Below, one piece after another: positions 6,428-13,285 of a stretch of DNA of 24,711 bases (its first letter is position 1; each line of letters begins with the position of its first letter). A program made the position numbers and the translations under genes. The stretch is from CAYOVG01 sp964407285. GTDB taxonomy: Bacteria; Desulfobacterota; Syntrophobacteria; Syntrophobacterales; Syntrophobacteraceae. The stretch spans positions 1 through 24,711 of the forward strand of contig CAYOVG010000055.1 in the NCBI GenBank assembly GCA_964407285.1, given 5' to 3'. The notes beneath the pieces were generated by a model that saw only the letters and a program-made list of their open reading frames with translations, was not told where the DNA came from and ran no database searches.

Positions 6428-6611
6428 TTGAAATCCGTCTATAGCGACCATATCCGCCTTGACGGGACGCGGTCTTGCCCTGCAGCGGTTCTTTGCCGGG
6501 AAGCTGAGGAACACAACCAGCGCTGTCTTGCTGCACGAGGCGCGGGACAATTTACGCCGCCGGCGGAAAACCGGCGACTGCCCATCGTATGCGTTCGCGG
6601 ATAGGAGGTGA
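6428..6611 (+). pseudogene. Frameshifted, shortened copy of the uncharacterised gene at 3411
   Basis: From the TTG at 6428 the translation is LKSVYSDHIRLDG, parallel to MKPVHSDHMRLDE in the copy at 3411. One extra base in the GACGGGACGC stretch then shifts the frame. Allowing for it, the sequence continues RGLALQRFFAGKLRNTTSAV, then LLHEARDNLRRRRKTGDCPS and YAF, matching the same region of copy 1. After that, most of the C-terminal half is absent and the sequence jumps straight to the ribosome binding site of the second chagasin gene. The ATG has become TTG. The gene is non-functional, but its residual stop overlaps the downstream SD. Confidence 0.75.
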
Positions 6612-6618
6612 TGTCGAA

Positions 6619-7029
6619 ATGGTTGCATGGAAGGCGTTCCTTCTCTTTCCACCCCTGCTCCTCTTGATCGGGGTCCCCACTTCTTTCGGAAGCGAAACGC
6701 TGACGGTGAATAAGTGGTTCAATGGCAAAGAGATCCATGTCCGGTCCGGCGACGTGATTCGGGTCGAACTCGAAGAGCTGGGCGCGGCCGGGTATGTGTG
6801 GGAGATTCAGGACCTCGACACGGCGCATTTCGAAGTCTTGAGCGAGAAAGCCGAGGGGCGTCGGCGACAGGAGGGGGCGACGGCCGTAGTAGGTGGTCCC
6901 GTACTTAAAATATGGCTGATTGAAGCGAAGAAGGCCGGGGAAACGAAACTCGAATTCTACCACTACAGGGTTTGGGAAGGCAGAGAGAACCGGGCGGATG
7001 CGTTCTCCATGAAAGTCGAGATTAAATAA
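6619..7029 (+). CDS. Chagasin-like cysteine-protease inhibitor (I42 family), copy 2
   Basis: The product has 136 residues from the ATG at 6619, preceded at 8 nt by an excellent SD (AGGAGGTG, 6603-6610). This decides the start over an in-frame ATG 10 codons upstream. A signal peptide (MVAWK, then a hydrophobic run LLFPPLLLLIG, ending near SFGSET) is followed by one I42-like beta domain containing GDVIRVELEELGAAGYVWEI, GGPVLKIW and YRVWEGRE. It differs from copy 1 at scattered residues, but the central block is identical. Its intact SD suggests this is the expressed copy. The expected location is periplasmic or extracellular. Bacterial I42 proteins may protect against the cell's own or foreign papain-like proteases; no such protease is in the window. 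Confidence 0.75.
   Translation: MVAWKAFLLFPPLLLLIGVPTSFGSETLTVNKWFNGKEIHVRSGDVIRVELEELGAAGYVWEIQDLDTAHFEVLSEKAEGRRRQEGATAVVGGPVLKIWLIEAKKAGETKLEFYHYRVWEGRENRADAFSMKVEIK
6779..6853 (+). repeat. 75-nt block identical to 3973-4047 (copy 2)
   Basis: This is the counterpart of the block in the first chagasin-like gene. The two blocks are in direct orientation and could recombine, deleting or looping out the 2.8 kb carrying the IetA/IetS region. Confidence 0.9.
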
Positions 7030-7136
7030 CGACTGACGCGAAATCGTGAGCCGGCGGCTTCACCTCCCCGTTTCTGAAGAAGGAATCGGCTTCAAAGGGG
7101 AAAACTCCGGCAAGTCGGGATGGAGACGATTCACTC

Positions 7137-7196
7137 GAGATGACAGGTCGGGAAGCGCAACTCGAAGTAAGTCTCCTCCCTTGTCCCTGTCATCTC
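7137..7196. repeat. Inverted repeat between convergent genes
   Basis: GAGATGACAGG (7137-7147) pairs perfectly with CCTGTCATCTC (7186-7196) across a 38-nt loop. It lies between the ends of the chagasin gene (plus) and arsC (minus). It could help transcription termination, but lacks a T-tract. Confidence 0.45.
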
Positions 7197-7226
7197 CTTC
7201 ATTCGACCACGACGGTGCGGGAACAT

Positions 7227-7661
7227 CTACCCCGCGGCGCGCTGTTCTTCGACCCATTGCCTGATGCGGGCATCGATTTGGTCGCGCACCTCCCGGAATT
7301 TCGCGAGCTTCTCCTCCTCCGGTCCCTCGAACGTCGCCGGATCTTCGAACTGCCAGGAAAGCCTGTAACTGATACCGGGAAATGTGGTCGGGCAATTCGC
7401 TTCCGCTTCGGCGCAGACGGTGATCAGGTAGGTGAAATTCATCTTGCCGAGGAATTCCTTGAAGCCTTTGGAGCGGTGTCCGGACAGGTCCAATCCCGCC
7501 TCCCGCATCACCCGCTCCGTAAAGGGATTGATGACGCTGGGCCTCAGTCCCGCGCTGTACGCCTCGAAACGGTCGCCGGCATACTTTCTGAGAAAAGCCT
7601 CGGCCATCTGGCTTCGAGCGGTATTGCCGGTACACAGAAACAGGACCCGATCATTACTCAT
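7227..7661 (-). CDS. arsC: Arsenate reductase, LMW-phosphatase (ArsC, thioredoxin-type)
   Basis: The product has 144 residues from the second of two adjacent ATGs (7661); GAGGAGGA lies 5 nt before it. The P-loop FLCTGNTARSQ (CX5R, C10) gives the nucleophile of the low-molecular-weight phosphatase fold. CAEAEANCP provides the two downstream cysteines used in the Cys relay of S. aureus-type ArsC, and WQFEDPATFEG carries the catalytic-loop Asp. The enzyme reduces As(V) to As(III) using thioredoxin-like donors. It is the last gene of the arsR-led operon, and the mini-thioredoxin just upstream could be its reductant. The normal length and complete motifs indicate an active enzyme. Confidence 0.92.
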   Translation of the reverse strand: MSNDRVLFLCTGNTARSQMAEAFLRKYAGDRFEAYSAGLRPSVINPFTERVMREAGLDLSGHRSKGFKEFLGKMNFTYLITVCAEAEANCPTTFPGISYRLSWQFEDPATFEGPEEEKLAKFREVRDQIDARIRQWVEEQRAAG

Positions 7662-7714
7662 CATCTTCCTCCTCTGAGGCTTCCGCCTGCCCATCCGTCC
7701 ACGCTTCAGGCTTC

Positions 7715-7732
7715 CGCCGGGTTTTCCCGGCG
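7715..7732 (-). other. Small GC-rich hairpin between the mini-thioredoxin gene and arsC
   Basis: CGCCGGG and CCCGGCG pair perfectly around a 4-nt loop in the 85-nt gap. It could moderate read-through into arsC or protect mRNA ends. No T-run follows. Confidence 0.4.
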
Positions 7733-7746
7733 CCCCGCCGCCGGAA

Positions 7747-7980
7747 TCACTTCCCGATCCAGGCCCTTACCTCTGCTTTGGTAGGGACCTTCCCCACGCA
7801 CTTGACCGTTCCATCGACAACGACCGCGGGAGTGCTGAAGATGCCGTGCTTCGCGATTTCCGCAATGTCCGTAATATATTCCACGGTGGCGTCCGAACCC
7901 GCTTCGGCAACCACGTCCCTCACCAGTTTGTCCGCTTCATGGCATTTCTTGCATCCCGGACCGAGCACCTTGATGATCAT
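7747..7980 (-). CDS. Mini-thioredoxin (small redox-active disulfide protein, thioredoxin_3 type)
   Basis: The product has 77 residues from the ATG at 7980, selected because AAGGAAG is 6 nt upstream and the product then begins MIIKVLGPGCKKCHEADKLV, the standard start of this family. CxxC is at C10 and C13. FSTPAVVVDG supplies the cis-proline loop, and the fold ends with a C-terminal helix (TKAEVRAWIG). It is soluble and cytoplasmic. Related proteins sit beside ArsP/DUF318 permeases and are thought to be thiol-redox partners in metal(loid) handling. Here it lies between the permease and arsC, so it could reduce ArsC or deliver a bound metal(loid); both roles are inference. Confidence 0.85.
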   Translation of the reverse strand: MIIKVLGPGCKKCHEADKLVRDVVAEAGSDATVEYITDIAEIAKHGIFSTPAVVVDGTVKCVGKVPTKAEVRAWIGK

Positions 7981-8070
7981 CGCCATCTTCCTTTCCGGGT
8001 GCGCCCTGCTTGAACGCACCAATTATATGATTGGAATGTTACGACAGTACGACACTTCGATTTCATTTCA

Positions 8071-9177
8071 TCAGTGGATGAGGATGTTGAACAGGAACCC
8101 CACCAACACGATCCCGGCGCCGACCACTCCGAAGAAGGTGGCGATCAGGGTGGGTTTGAGCACTTTGCGCAAAATAACCGCCTCGGGAAGCGAGAGGGCG
8201 ATAACCGACATCATGAAAGCGAGCACCGTCCCCAGGGCGGCCCCTTTTCCAATGAGGGCGTGCACTACCGGGATAATTCCGGCTGCATTGGAATACATGG
8301 GGATGCCGATGAGCACTGCCGCCGGCACCGACCACCATGCGCCCTTTCCCATGATCGAGGCCATGAATCCCTCGGGAACGTAGCCGTGAATGCCGGCCCC
8401 GACCGCGATGCCCAACACCACGTACTTCCACACTCTGCCGACGATGTCGCGAACGGCGTCGAGACCGTACCTGATGCGCTCTTCCCAGGACATGGCGTCC
8501 TCGAAGCACACCGCCTCTCCAGCCTGGATCTCGAGGACCCATTCTTCGAGATGGCGCTCCATCCGCAGTCTTCCGATCGTCCAGCCCGCGACCATGGCGA
8601 TGGTGAGTCCCGTGCCGAGGTAGAGGGCGGCAACCTTCCATCCGAAAAGGCCGTACAGGAGCACCAGCGCTATTTCATTCACCATGGGAGCGGAGATGAG
8701 GAACGAGAAAGTCACTCCCAGGGGAATTCCCGCCGTAACGAAACCGATGAAGAGCGGGACCGCCGAACAGGTACAGAAGGGAGTTACGATGCCGAGCAGG
8801 GCCGCGAGCACATTTCCGACGGATTCGCGCTTTCCCGCCAGTATTTTCCGGGTGCGCTCCGGAGTGAAGAAGGACCGGACCACGCCTACGCCGAATACGA
8901 CGAGGGTGAGAAGCATGAGCACCTTCGGTGTGTCGTAGACGAAGAATTCGACGGCGGCGCCGAAGTGGCTGTTTGCCGGCAGCCGCAGGATTTCGTACGT
9001 GAAGTACTTCGAAAACGGCGCCAGATTTCGGTAGACCAACCACCAGAGCGCAAGAAGCGACAAGCCGGACAGAAGATACTTCACAACGGACGGTTTTGCG
9101 GTATCCGGCTTCGTCGCCGCCTCATTCATGCAATCCCCTGCCGCACAGCAGCAGGCCTTTTCCTCATGTGTTTCCAT
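8071..9177 (-). CDS. ArsP/DUF318-family permease
   Basis: The product has 368 residues from the ATG at 9177 (a GTG lies one codon upstream). It has about 8-10 hydrophobic segments in two halves around residues 30-215 and 260-367. The signature TPFCTCSAVPLF is near residue 135, and the second-half counterpart GIPMYSNAAGIIPV is near 300. In ArsP, cysteines of such a motif take part in efflux of trivalent organoarsenicals; related permeases in other bacteria export Cu or Zn. The N-terminus carries a cysteine cluster, KACCCAAGDC, which may bind soft metals in the cytoplasm. It lies 11 nt downstream of the two-domain thioredoxin-like gene. The family call is certain; the substrate (arsenicals versus other metals) is inferred from arsR and arsC. 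Confidence 0.85.
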   Translation of the reverse strand: METHEEKACCCAAGDCMNEAATKPDTAKPSVVKYLLSGLSLLALWWLVYRNLAPFSKYFTYEILRLPANSHFGAAVEFFVYDTPKVLMLLTLVVFGVGVVRSFFTPERTRKILAGKRESVGNVLAALLGIVTPFCTCSAVPLFIGFVTAGIPLGVTFSFLISAPMVNEIALVLLYGLFGWKVAALYLGTGLTIAMVAGWTIGRLRMERHLEEWVLEIQAGEAVCFEDAMSWEERIRYGLDAVRDIVGRVWKYVVLGIAVGAGIHGYVPEGFMASIMGKGAWWSVPAAVLIGIPMYSNAAGIIPVVHALIGKGAALGTVLAFMMSVIALSLPEAVILRKVLKPTLIATFFGVVGAGIVLVGFLFNILIH

Positions 9178-9188
9178 CACTCACCCGT

Positions 9189-9707
9189 TTACCCTTTCTT
9201 TGCCTGCCGGGATGCATCGGCCTCCAAGATCCACTTCTTGACCCTTTCCTTCGGCGGGACGCTTCCCACCGTCATGACCTTACGGTTGATGAGGAGAGCC
9301 GGGACCCCCATCACGCCGTACCCGGCGATTTCCTTCATTTCCGTGACATGGTTGAAATCCGCGGTCATATTCAATTCCGCCAATACATCCATGACGATTT
9401 GCGACAGGTTGCGGCACTGGGCGCAACCGGAACCCAGCACCTTGATGTCCAGCACTTCCGGAACATCCTCCGTAAAAGGTTGGCCGAGAGACTTGCGGAA
9501 TTCGCGCACGAACGCTTTCCGGTAGTCTTCCTTTGCACCCGGAGAAATGTAGTTGTCTTTCTCCAGTCGCCGCAGCATTTCCGCTCCGATTTCCTCGTCC
9601 GATTTACCGGCATGGGTCCCGGCCATCTCCCGGATGACCTGCTTTATGCCGATAATGCTCATACTGAACCGTCCCACCTTGATCTGCGTAATGTCCTTTT
9701 CGGTCAT
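9189..9707 (-). CDS. Two-domain thioredoxin-like protein (helical N-domain plus CxxC mini-thioredoxin)
   Basis: The product has 172 residues. The ATG at 9707 overlaps the arsR stop as ATGA. Residues 1-80 form a helical, charged region (MTEKDITQIKVG, KSDEEIGAEMLRRLEKDN). Residues 86-165 form a thioredoxin fold with LGSGCAQCRN (C95, C98), MGVPALLINRK for the cis-proline loop and a final helix. The C-terminal half parallels the free-standing mini-thioredoxin at 7747-7980, so the operon carries two different versions. The N-terminal domain resembles regions I have seen fused to such thioredoxins in anaerobes, but I cannot name it. It is cytoplasmic, with a likely role in thiol redox chemistry for arsenate reduction or for charging the permease. 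Confidence 0.75.
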   Translation of the reverse strand: MTEKDITQIKVGRFSMSIIGIKQVIREMAGTHAGKSDEEIGAEMLRRLEKDNYISPGAKEDYRKAFVREFRKSLGQPFTEDVPEVLDIKVLGSGCAQCRNLSQIVMDVLAELNMTADFNHVTEMKEIAGYGVMGVPALLINRKVMTVGSVPPKERVKKWILEADASRQAKKG

Positions 9708-10090
9708 GCTCTATTTCCCTCCGATGCCGGCAGTTGAGATGAGGGCTCCTTCCTGCAGATGTCTTCCCGGCGAATAGACGGGAGGTCTTTCAGGAGCCGT
9801 GCGATTTCCGGGTCGTCTTTCAGCCAGTGCCGCAAATTCCCGAGGAGTGTCGCGGCATAGGGATTGTCGTCACCGTCGGTCAGGTAATAGTTGACCCACA
9901 GACCGCTTTTACGGTAGCTTACGAGGCGAGCATCCTCGAGTACCTTCAGATGGTTGGAGACGGTCGGTTGAGCGATGCCCAGCGCCGCCTGCATCTCACA
10001 GACGCACATCGACTTGAACTGAAGCATCTTGAGGATCTTGACCCGATTTGGGTCCGAAAGCGCTTTCATTACTTTGATGAATTCTTTCAT
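9704..10090 (-). CDS. arsR: ArsR/SmtB-family metalloregulator
   Basis: The product has 128 residues with a winged helix-turn-helix: ALSDPNRVKILKML, then QAALGIAQPTVSNHLKVLED as the recognition region and SYRKSGLWVNYYL as the wing. C29 and C31 in the MCVCEM segment match the alpha-3 CxC As(III) site of ArsR proteins. A further cysteine (C112) near the C-terminus may be the third ligand. The start at 10090 has AAGGGG 6 nt upstream. It is the first gene of the operon and overlaps the next by 4 nt. It should repress its own promoter by binding the 16-bp palindrome at 10134-10149 and release it on As(III) or Sb(III) binding. Which metal it senses is inferred from the cysteine pattern. Confidence 0.92.
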   Translation of the reverse strand: MKEFIKVMKALSDPNRVKILKMLQFKSMCVCEMQAALGIAQPTVSNHLKVLEDARLVSYRKSGLWVNYYLTDGDDNPYAATLLGNLRHWLKDDPEIARLLKDLPSIRREDICRKEPSSQLPASEGNRA

Positions 10091-10119
10091 GAGTTGCCCC
10101 TTCTGTATTGGTGAATGGG

Positions 10120-10149
10120 AATATAGACTATAAATTGACGCTCGTCAAT
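10120..10149 (-). promoter_or_regulatory. arsR promoter with palindromic operator over the -35 element
   Basis: On the minus strand, TTGACG (10148-10143) and TATATT (10125-10120) are separated by exactly 17 nt, a near-consensus sigma70 promoter 30 nt upstream of the arsR start. The perfect palindrome ATTGACG-N2-CGTCAAT (10134-10149) covers the -35 box and is the likely ArsR operator. A second, smaller dyad TATAG-N-CTATA (10122-10132) overlaps the -10 side. Confidence 0.8.
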
Positions 10150-10180
10150 ATGGAGGATGGGAGAAAGGAGTATTTCCGCC

Positions 10181-10717
10181 ATGCGGAAGAACATTACCAT
10201 TGGTGTGGTTCTGCTCCTGGTCGCCTTTTTCGTGTTTCATGGATCCAGTCCCGAGATTGTGATCGACGGTTCCCGGATCACCATCGATTCGGGCAGCGAT
10301 CACATTGAGGGGGCCCTGGAGACCGAAGCGGTATACCATATTCTCATGAAGGATGAAGCTGTTTCCATCAACACGTTTTCCGGCGACGCCTCCGTCATGG
10401 CGCTTCCCCTGAAAACGGCTGAAGAACTTCGTACGAAGTACGGCGACTTCTTCAGGTGCAATGCTCCGGGTGCAATGGAATCGCTTCGGCAAATGCACAA
10501 TATCGTGCTCGTCACCGATAACGAGCAGGCCAGGGAGGCAATCTCGGAAGCTATAAAGCTGGTCAGGTCGTCGCGCATTCCCGTGGTGGCCTTCGAAGGG
10601 GCCCGTATCCGCGTGACCAGGCATACCAGCATGAATATGAACGTTGTGGACGGAACGGGTAAGGCGCTTTTCCACGTCAACGACTTCAAAATCCTGAAGC
10701 CGGATTATCTGCGGTGA
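10181..10717 (+). CDS. Membrane-anchored or exported protein of unknown function
   Basis: The product has 178 residues from the ATG at 10181, which has AAAGGAG 10 nt upstream; an earlier in-frame ATG at 10157 lacks an SD. A basic start (MRKN) and one hydrophobic stretch (GVVLLLVAFFVF) form a signal anchor or uncleaved signal peptide. The rest is a soluble beta/alpha domain (IVIDGSRITIDSG, NIVLVTDNEQAREAISEAIK, RIPVVAFEGARIRVT). There is one cysteine (FFRCNAPGA) and no CxxC. It diverges from arsR, and its upstream region contains the arsR operator, so it could be co-regulated. I do not recognise the family and assign no function. Confidence 0.7.
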   Translation: MRKNITIGVVLLLVAFFVFHGSSPEIVIDGSRITIDSGSDHIEGALETEAVYHILMKDEAVSINTFSGDASVMALPLKTAEELRTKYGDFFRCNAPGAMESLRQMHNIVLVTDNEQAREAISEAIKLVRSSRIPVVAFEGARIRVTRHTSMNMNVVDGTGKALFHVNDFKILKPDYLR

Positions 10718-10774
10718 ACGGATGACGGAGACCGGGGGCAGGGGCGGATAACGGAAGCCGGAAGCCGGAAGTCG

Positions 10775-10802
10775 GGAGTCGGACAAATCCATTCCGACCT
10801 CC
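10775..10802. repeat. Imperfect inverted repeat between convergent genes
   Basis: GGAGTCGGA pairs with TCCGACCTCC, with one bulged base, across a 9-nt loop. It is preceded by GGAAGCC/GGAAGTC direct repeats (10753-10772). It lies between the 10181-10717 gene and the mtaB end, so it could act as a bidirectional terminator. No T-tract is visible. Confidence 0.4.
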
Positions 10803-10824
10803 GGAATTCGAATCCGATCTCCGG

Positions 10825-12135
10825 CTACATGTCGGCAATTCCGATGAGGCAGGCTCCCTTTGCGCGGGTCGGACGGACCTTCACCAGCGTTCCCGGCAGC
10901 AGGGGGCGCTCGGCGGGAAAGACCGTCTGAAGGTAGTTCTCGGACGTACCCTTCCATAATCCCGGTTTCACTTCGGTTTCCACCAGGACCTCAATCCACT
11001 TGCCGATGGAACGTTCCTGGAAGGCCCGCTTCTTCTCGAGTCCCAGTTCGCGAAGCAGACCGGTTCTGCGTTTCAGTTCACCGCCCGTTACGCGGCCCTG
11101 CCACGATGCAGCGGGGGTTCCGGGCCGTGGGGAGAATGGAAAGACATGGAAATAGGTCAGCGGAAGCCGCTTCGCCAGGTCGAAGGTGTTTTGGAAATGG
11201 CGTTCGGTTTCGCCGGGAAATCCGACCAGGATGTCGGCCCCTAGAGCGGCCCTCGGAAAAATGCGGCGCAAGGCCAGAATGGTTTCCTCGTAATAGGCGG
11301 GCGTATAGGGCCGCTGCATGCGCTCCAGAATTTCGCCGTCTCCGCTCTGTAAAGGGATATGGAAGTGAGGGCAGATCTCAGGCATGGAAACGATCCTTTC
11401 GAGGAGGTCCGCGCTCAGTTCGAGCGGCTCGAGGGAGCTGAACCGAATCCGTGAGGGGAGCGGTCCGGTCTGCAGGAAGGCGAGAAGGTCCGCGAGGTGC
11501 TGCCGGGGGGCGAAGCTCTTTCCCCACTGTCCGAGATGAATACCCGTAAGCACCACCTCCCTGTAGCCGGAAGCCAGCAGGCGATCCATCTGGGAACGGA
11601 CGTCGACGGCGGGGAGACTGCGGCTCCGTCCCCGCGAGTAGGGCACGATGCAGTACGAGCAAAAGGAGTCGCACCCGTCCTGTATTTTCAGGAAGGACCT
11701 GGCCCTTCCCGACAGCATGCCGGAGACGGGAAGCGGCGTGAATTCCGTGCAAAGCCGGGAGTCGCCCACAGCCACGTAGGGATTGGATGCGGTTGCCGGC
11801 GTCTGCAGCCGGCGCAGGATGTCCAGTTTTTCTTCCGTTCCGAGTATGTGTGTGGCCGGCGTTTCCGAGGCAAGCCGCGCGGATTCCACCTGGGCATCGC
11901 ATCCCAGCGCCACGATCAGCGCCGAGGGATTGAGCTTCTCGGCTCTTCTGAGCAGTTGACGGGTCTCGAAGGCCGCCCTGGAGGTTACGGCGCAGCTATG
12001 GACGATATAAATGTCCGCCCGTTCCCGGAACGACGCCGGTTGCAGCCCCGCCTCCCGGAGCGCCTCCATTATGAAGGAGGATTCGTACTGGTTCACCTTG
12101 CAGCCCAGGGTTTCCAATGCGACGGTGGTTTTCAT
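10825..12135 (-). CDS. mtaB: tRNA (t6A37) methylthiotransferase MtaB
   Basis: The product has 436 residues from the ATG at 12135; the frame is open 48 codons further but this is the normal N-terminus (TTVALETLGCKVNQYESS). The UPF0004 domain supplies three cysteines for one [4Fe-4S] cluster (LGCKVNQ, HSCAVTS, ALGCDAQ). The radical-SAM motif is DGCDSFCSYCIVPYSRGR (CxxxCxxC), followed by the barrel (LVGFPGET, HIPLQSGD) and a C-terminal TRAM-like domain. The enzyme adds a methylthio group to t6A37 of tRNAs reading ANN codons. It lies 52 nt downstream of mnmA in the same direction. It is distinguished from MiaB by the TLGCKVNQ start and the absence of the MiaB-specific N-terminal sequence. All motifs are intact. 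Confidence 0.88.
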   Translation of the reverse strand: MKTTVALETLGCKVNQYESSFIMEALREAGLQPASFRERADIYIVHSCAVTSRAAFETRQLLRRAEKLNPSALIVALGCDAQVESARLASETPATHILGTEEKLDILRRLQTPATASNPYVAVGDSRLCTEFTPLPVSGMLSGRARSFLKIQDGCDSFCSYCIVPYSRGRSRSLPAVDVRSQMDRLLASGYREVVLTGIHLGQWGKSFAPRQHLADLLAFLQTGPLPSRIRFSSLEPLELSADLLERIVSMPEICPHFHIPLQSGDGEILERMQRPYTPAYYEETILALRRIFPRAALGADILVGFPGETERHFQNTFDLAKRLPLTYFHVFPFSPRPGTPAASWQGRVTGGELKRRTGLLRELGLEKKRAFQERSIGKWIEVLVETEVKPGLWKGTSENYLQTVFPAERPLLPGTLVKVRPTRAKGACLIGIADM

Positions 12136-12187
12136 GGCCGGTCTTTCCGGACGGTTTCGGGCGTGGGGGAGTCCTTCACTGGGTATT

Positions 12188-13285
12188 TCATTCCTTCTTA
12201 ATTGCGCCGCCTCCCAGCAAGAGGCCGTCCCGGTAGAAGACCGCCGCCTGTCCCGGAGTGACGGCGCGCTGGGGTTCATCGAAACGAACGGACACTTCCC
12301 GCTCGCCGGCGGGAGTTACCCATGCGGCCGCGGGGTTGTGCTGATTCCTGATCCGCACCCGGCATCGCACGGGGTCGCCGGGAGGGGCGATGGAAACCCA
12401 ATTGACCCCATCGACATTGAACCCGCTCCGGAAGAGGTCCCGGTTGCGGCCGACCTGCACTGTATTGGAAGCCGGGTCGAGGCGCACCACGTAGTAGGGC
12501 GCGGAGGAAGCAATTCCCAGTCCCCGTCGTTGCCCGACGGTGTAGGAAAAGATGCCCTGGTGTTTCCCCACGATGCTTCCGTCCATATCGACAATGTTTC
12601 CTGCGGCGGACGAACCGGGAAGGCCGAGCCGTTCCTGAAGGAACCGCCGGTAGTCTCCGGAAGGGATGAAACATATTTCCTGGCTTTCCTCGGGCACGAG
12701 GGAGCCGAATCCGGCTTCGCGCGCCCATTTCAGCACTTCGAGTTTGGTCGTTCCACCCAGGGGGAAGAGCGCATGGGCGAGTTGCTCCTGCGCCAGGCCG
12801 TACAAGAAATAGGACTGGTCCTTACCGGAGTCGACGGCGCGGTGCAGCCGGAAACGCGCGGAACTCGAGTCGGGCCGGGTAAGCCTGACATAGTGGCCCG
12901 TCGCAAGACGGTCCGCTCCCAACCGGCGGGCCTCGTCCATCAGGATGCCGAATTTCACCCGAGGATTGCAGACGACACAGGGATTGGGGGTCAGGCCCGA
13001 GCGGTAGGCTTCGAGAAAAGGCAGTATGACGGTCTTCTCAAAAGAGTCCCTGAGGTCGACGAATTCGATGGGGATGTCCAGCCGGGAAGCCAGCGCTCGC
13101 AAGCCGGCTTCCCGGTCCTGGCCGTCGGATGGTCCAAAATTCCCATCCCCCACGGAATCCGGCGTTATGTGCATGTGGACGCCGAAAACATTATATCCTT
13201 CAAGCTTAAGCAGTGCCGCCGCCCGAAGACTGTCCACTCCCCCGCTCATCGCTACTGCAACACGAGGTGCTTGCTGAATCATCAT
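12188..13285 (-). CDS. mnmA: tRNA-specific 2-thiouridylase MnmA
   Basis: The product has 365 residues. The PP-loop AMSGGVDS lies at residues 12-19, the first catalytic cysteine at C103 (NPCVVCN) and the second at C205 (ICFIPSGD). GKDQSYFLYG and RRGLGIAS are typical MnmA segments. It adenylates U34 of Lys, Glu and Gln tRNAs and installs sulfur delivered from a persulfide donor. The ATG at 13285 is needed to include the strand preceding the PP-loop, and CCAGGA is 5 nt upstream. The first 80 nt overlap the end of the iscU-type gene in another frame, an unusually long overlap. The cysteine desulfurase that would feed it is not in the window. Confidence 0.93.
   Translation of the reverse strand: MMIQQAPRVAVAMSGGVDSLRAAALLKLEGYNVFGVHMHITPDSVGDGNFGPSDGQDREAGLRALASRLDIPIEFVDLRDSFEKTVILPFLEAYRSGLTPNPCVVCNPRVKFGILMDEARRLGADRLATGHYVRLTRPDSSSARFRLHRAVDSGKDQSYFLYGLAQEQLAHALFPLGGTTKLEVLKWAREAGFGSLVPEESQEICFIPSGDYRRFLQERLGLPGSSAAGNIVDMDGSIVGKHQGIFSYTVGQRRGLGIASSAPYYVVRLDPASNTVQVGRNRDLFRSGFNVDGVNWVSIAPPGDPVRCRVRIRNQHNPAAAWVTPAGEREVSVRFDEPQRAVTPGQAAVFYRDGLLLGGGAIKKE

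Noticed and set aside
8074..9525. Plus-strand 483-codon open frame opposite the permease
   Set aside because: It is antisense to the well-supported permease and thioredoxin-like genes; composition (H, R, E, D rich) is that of a shadow frame.
10753..10772. CRISPR or tandem-repeat array
   Set aside because: Only three imperfect 7-8 nt units; no spacers. No CRISPR-like array was seen anywhere in the window.
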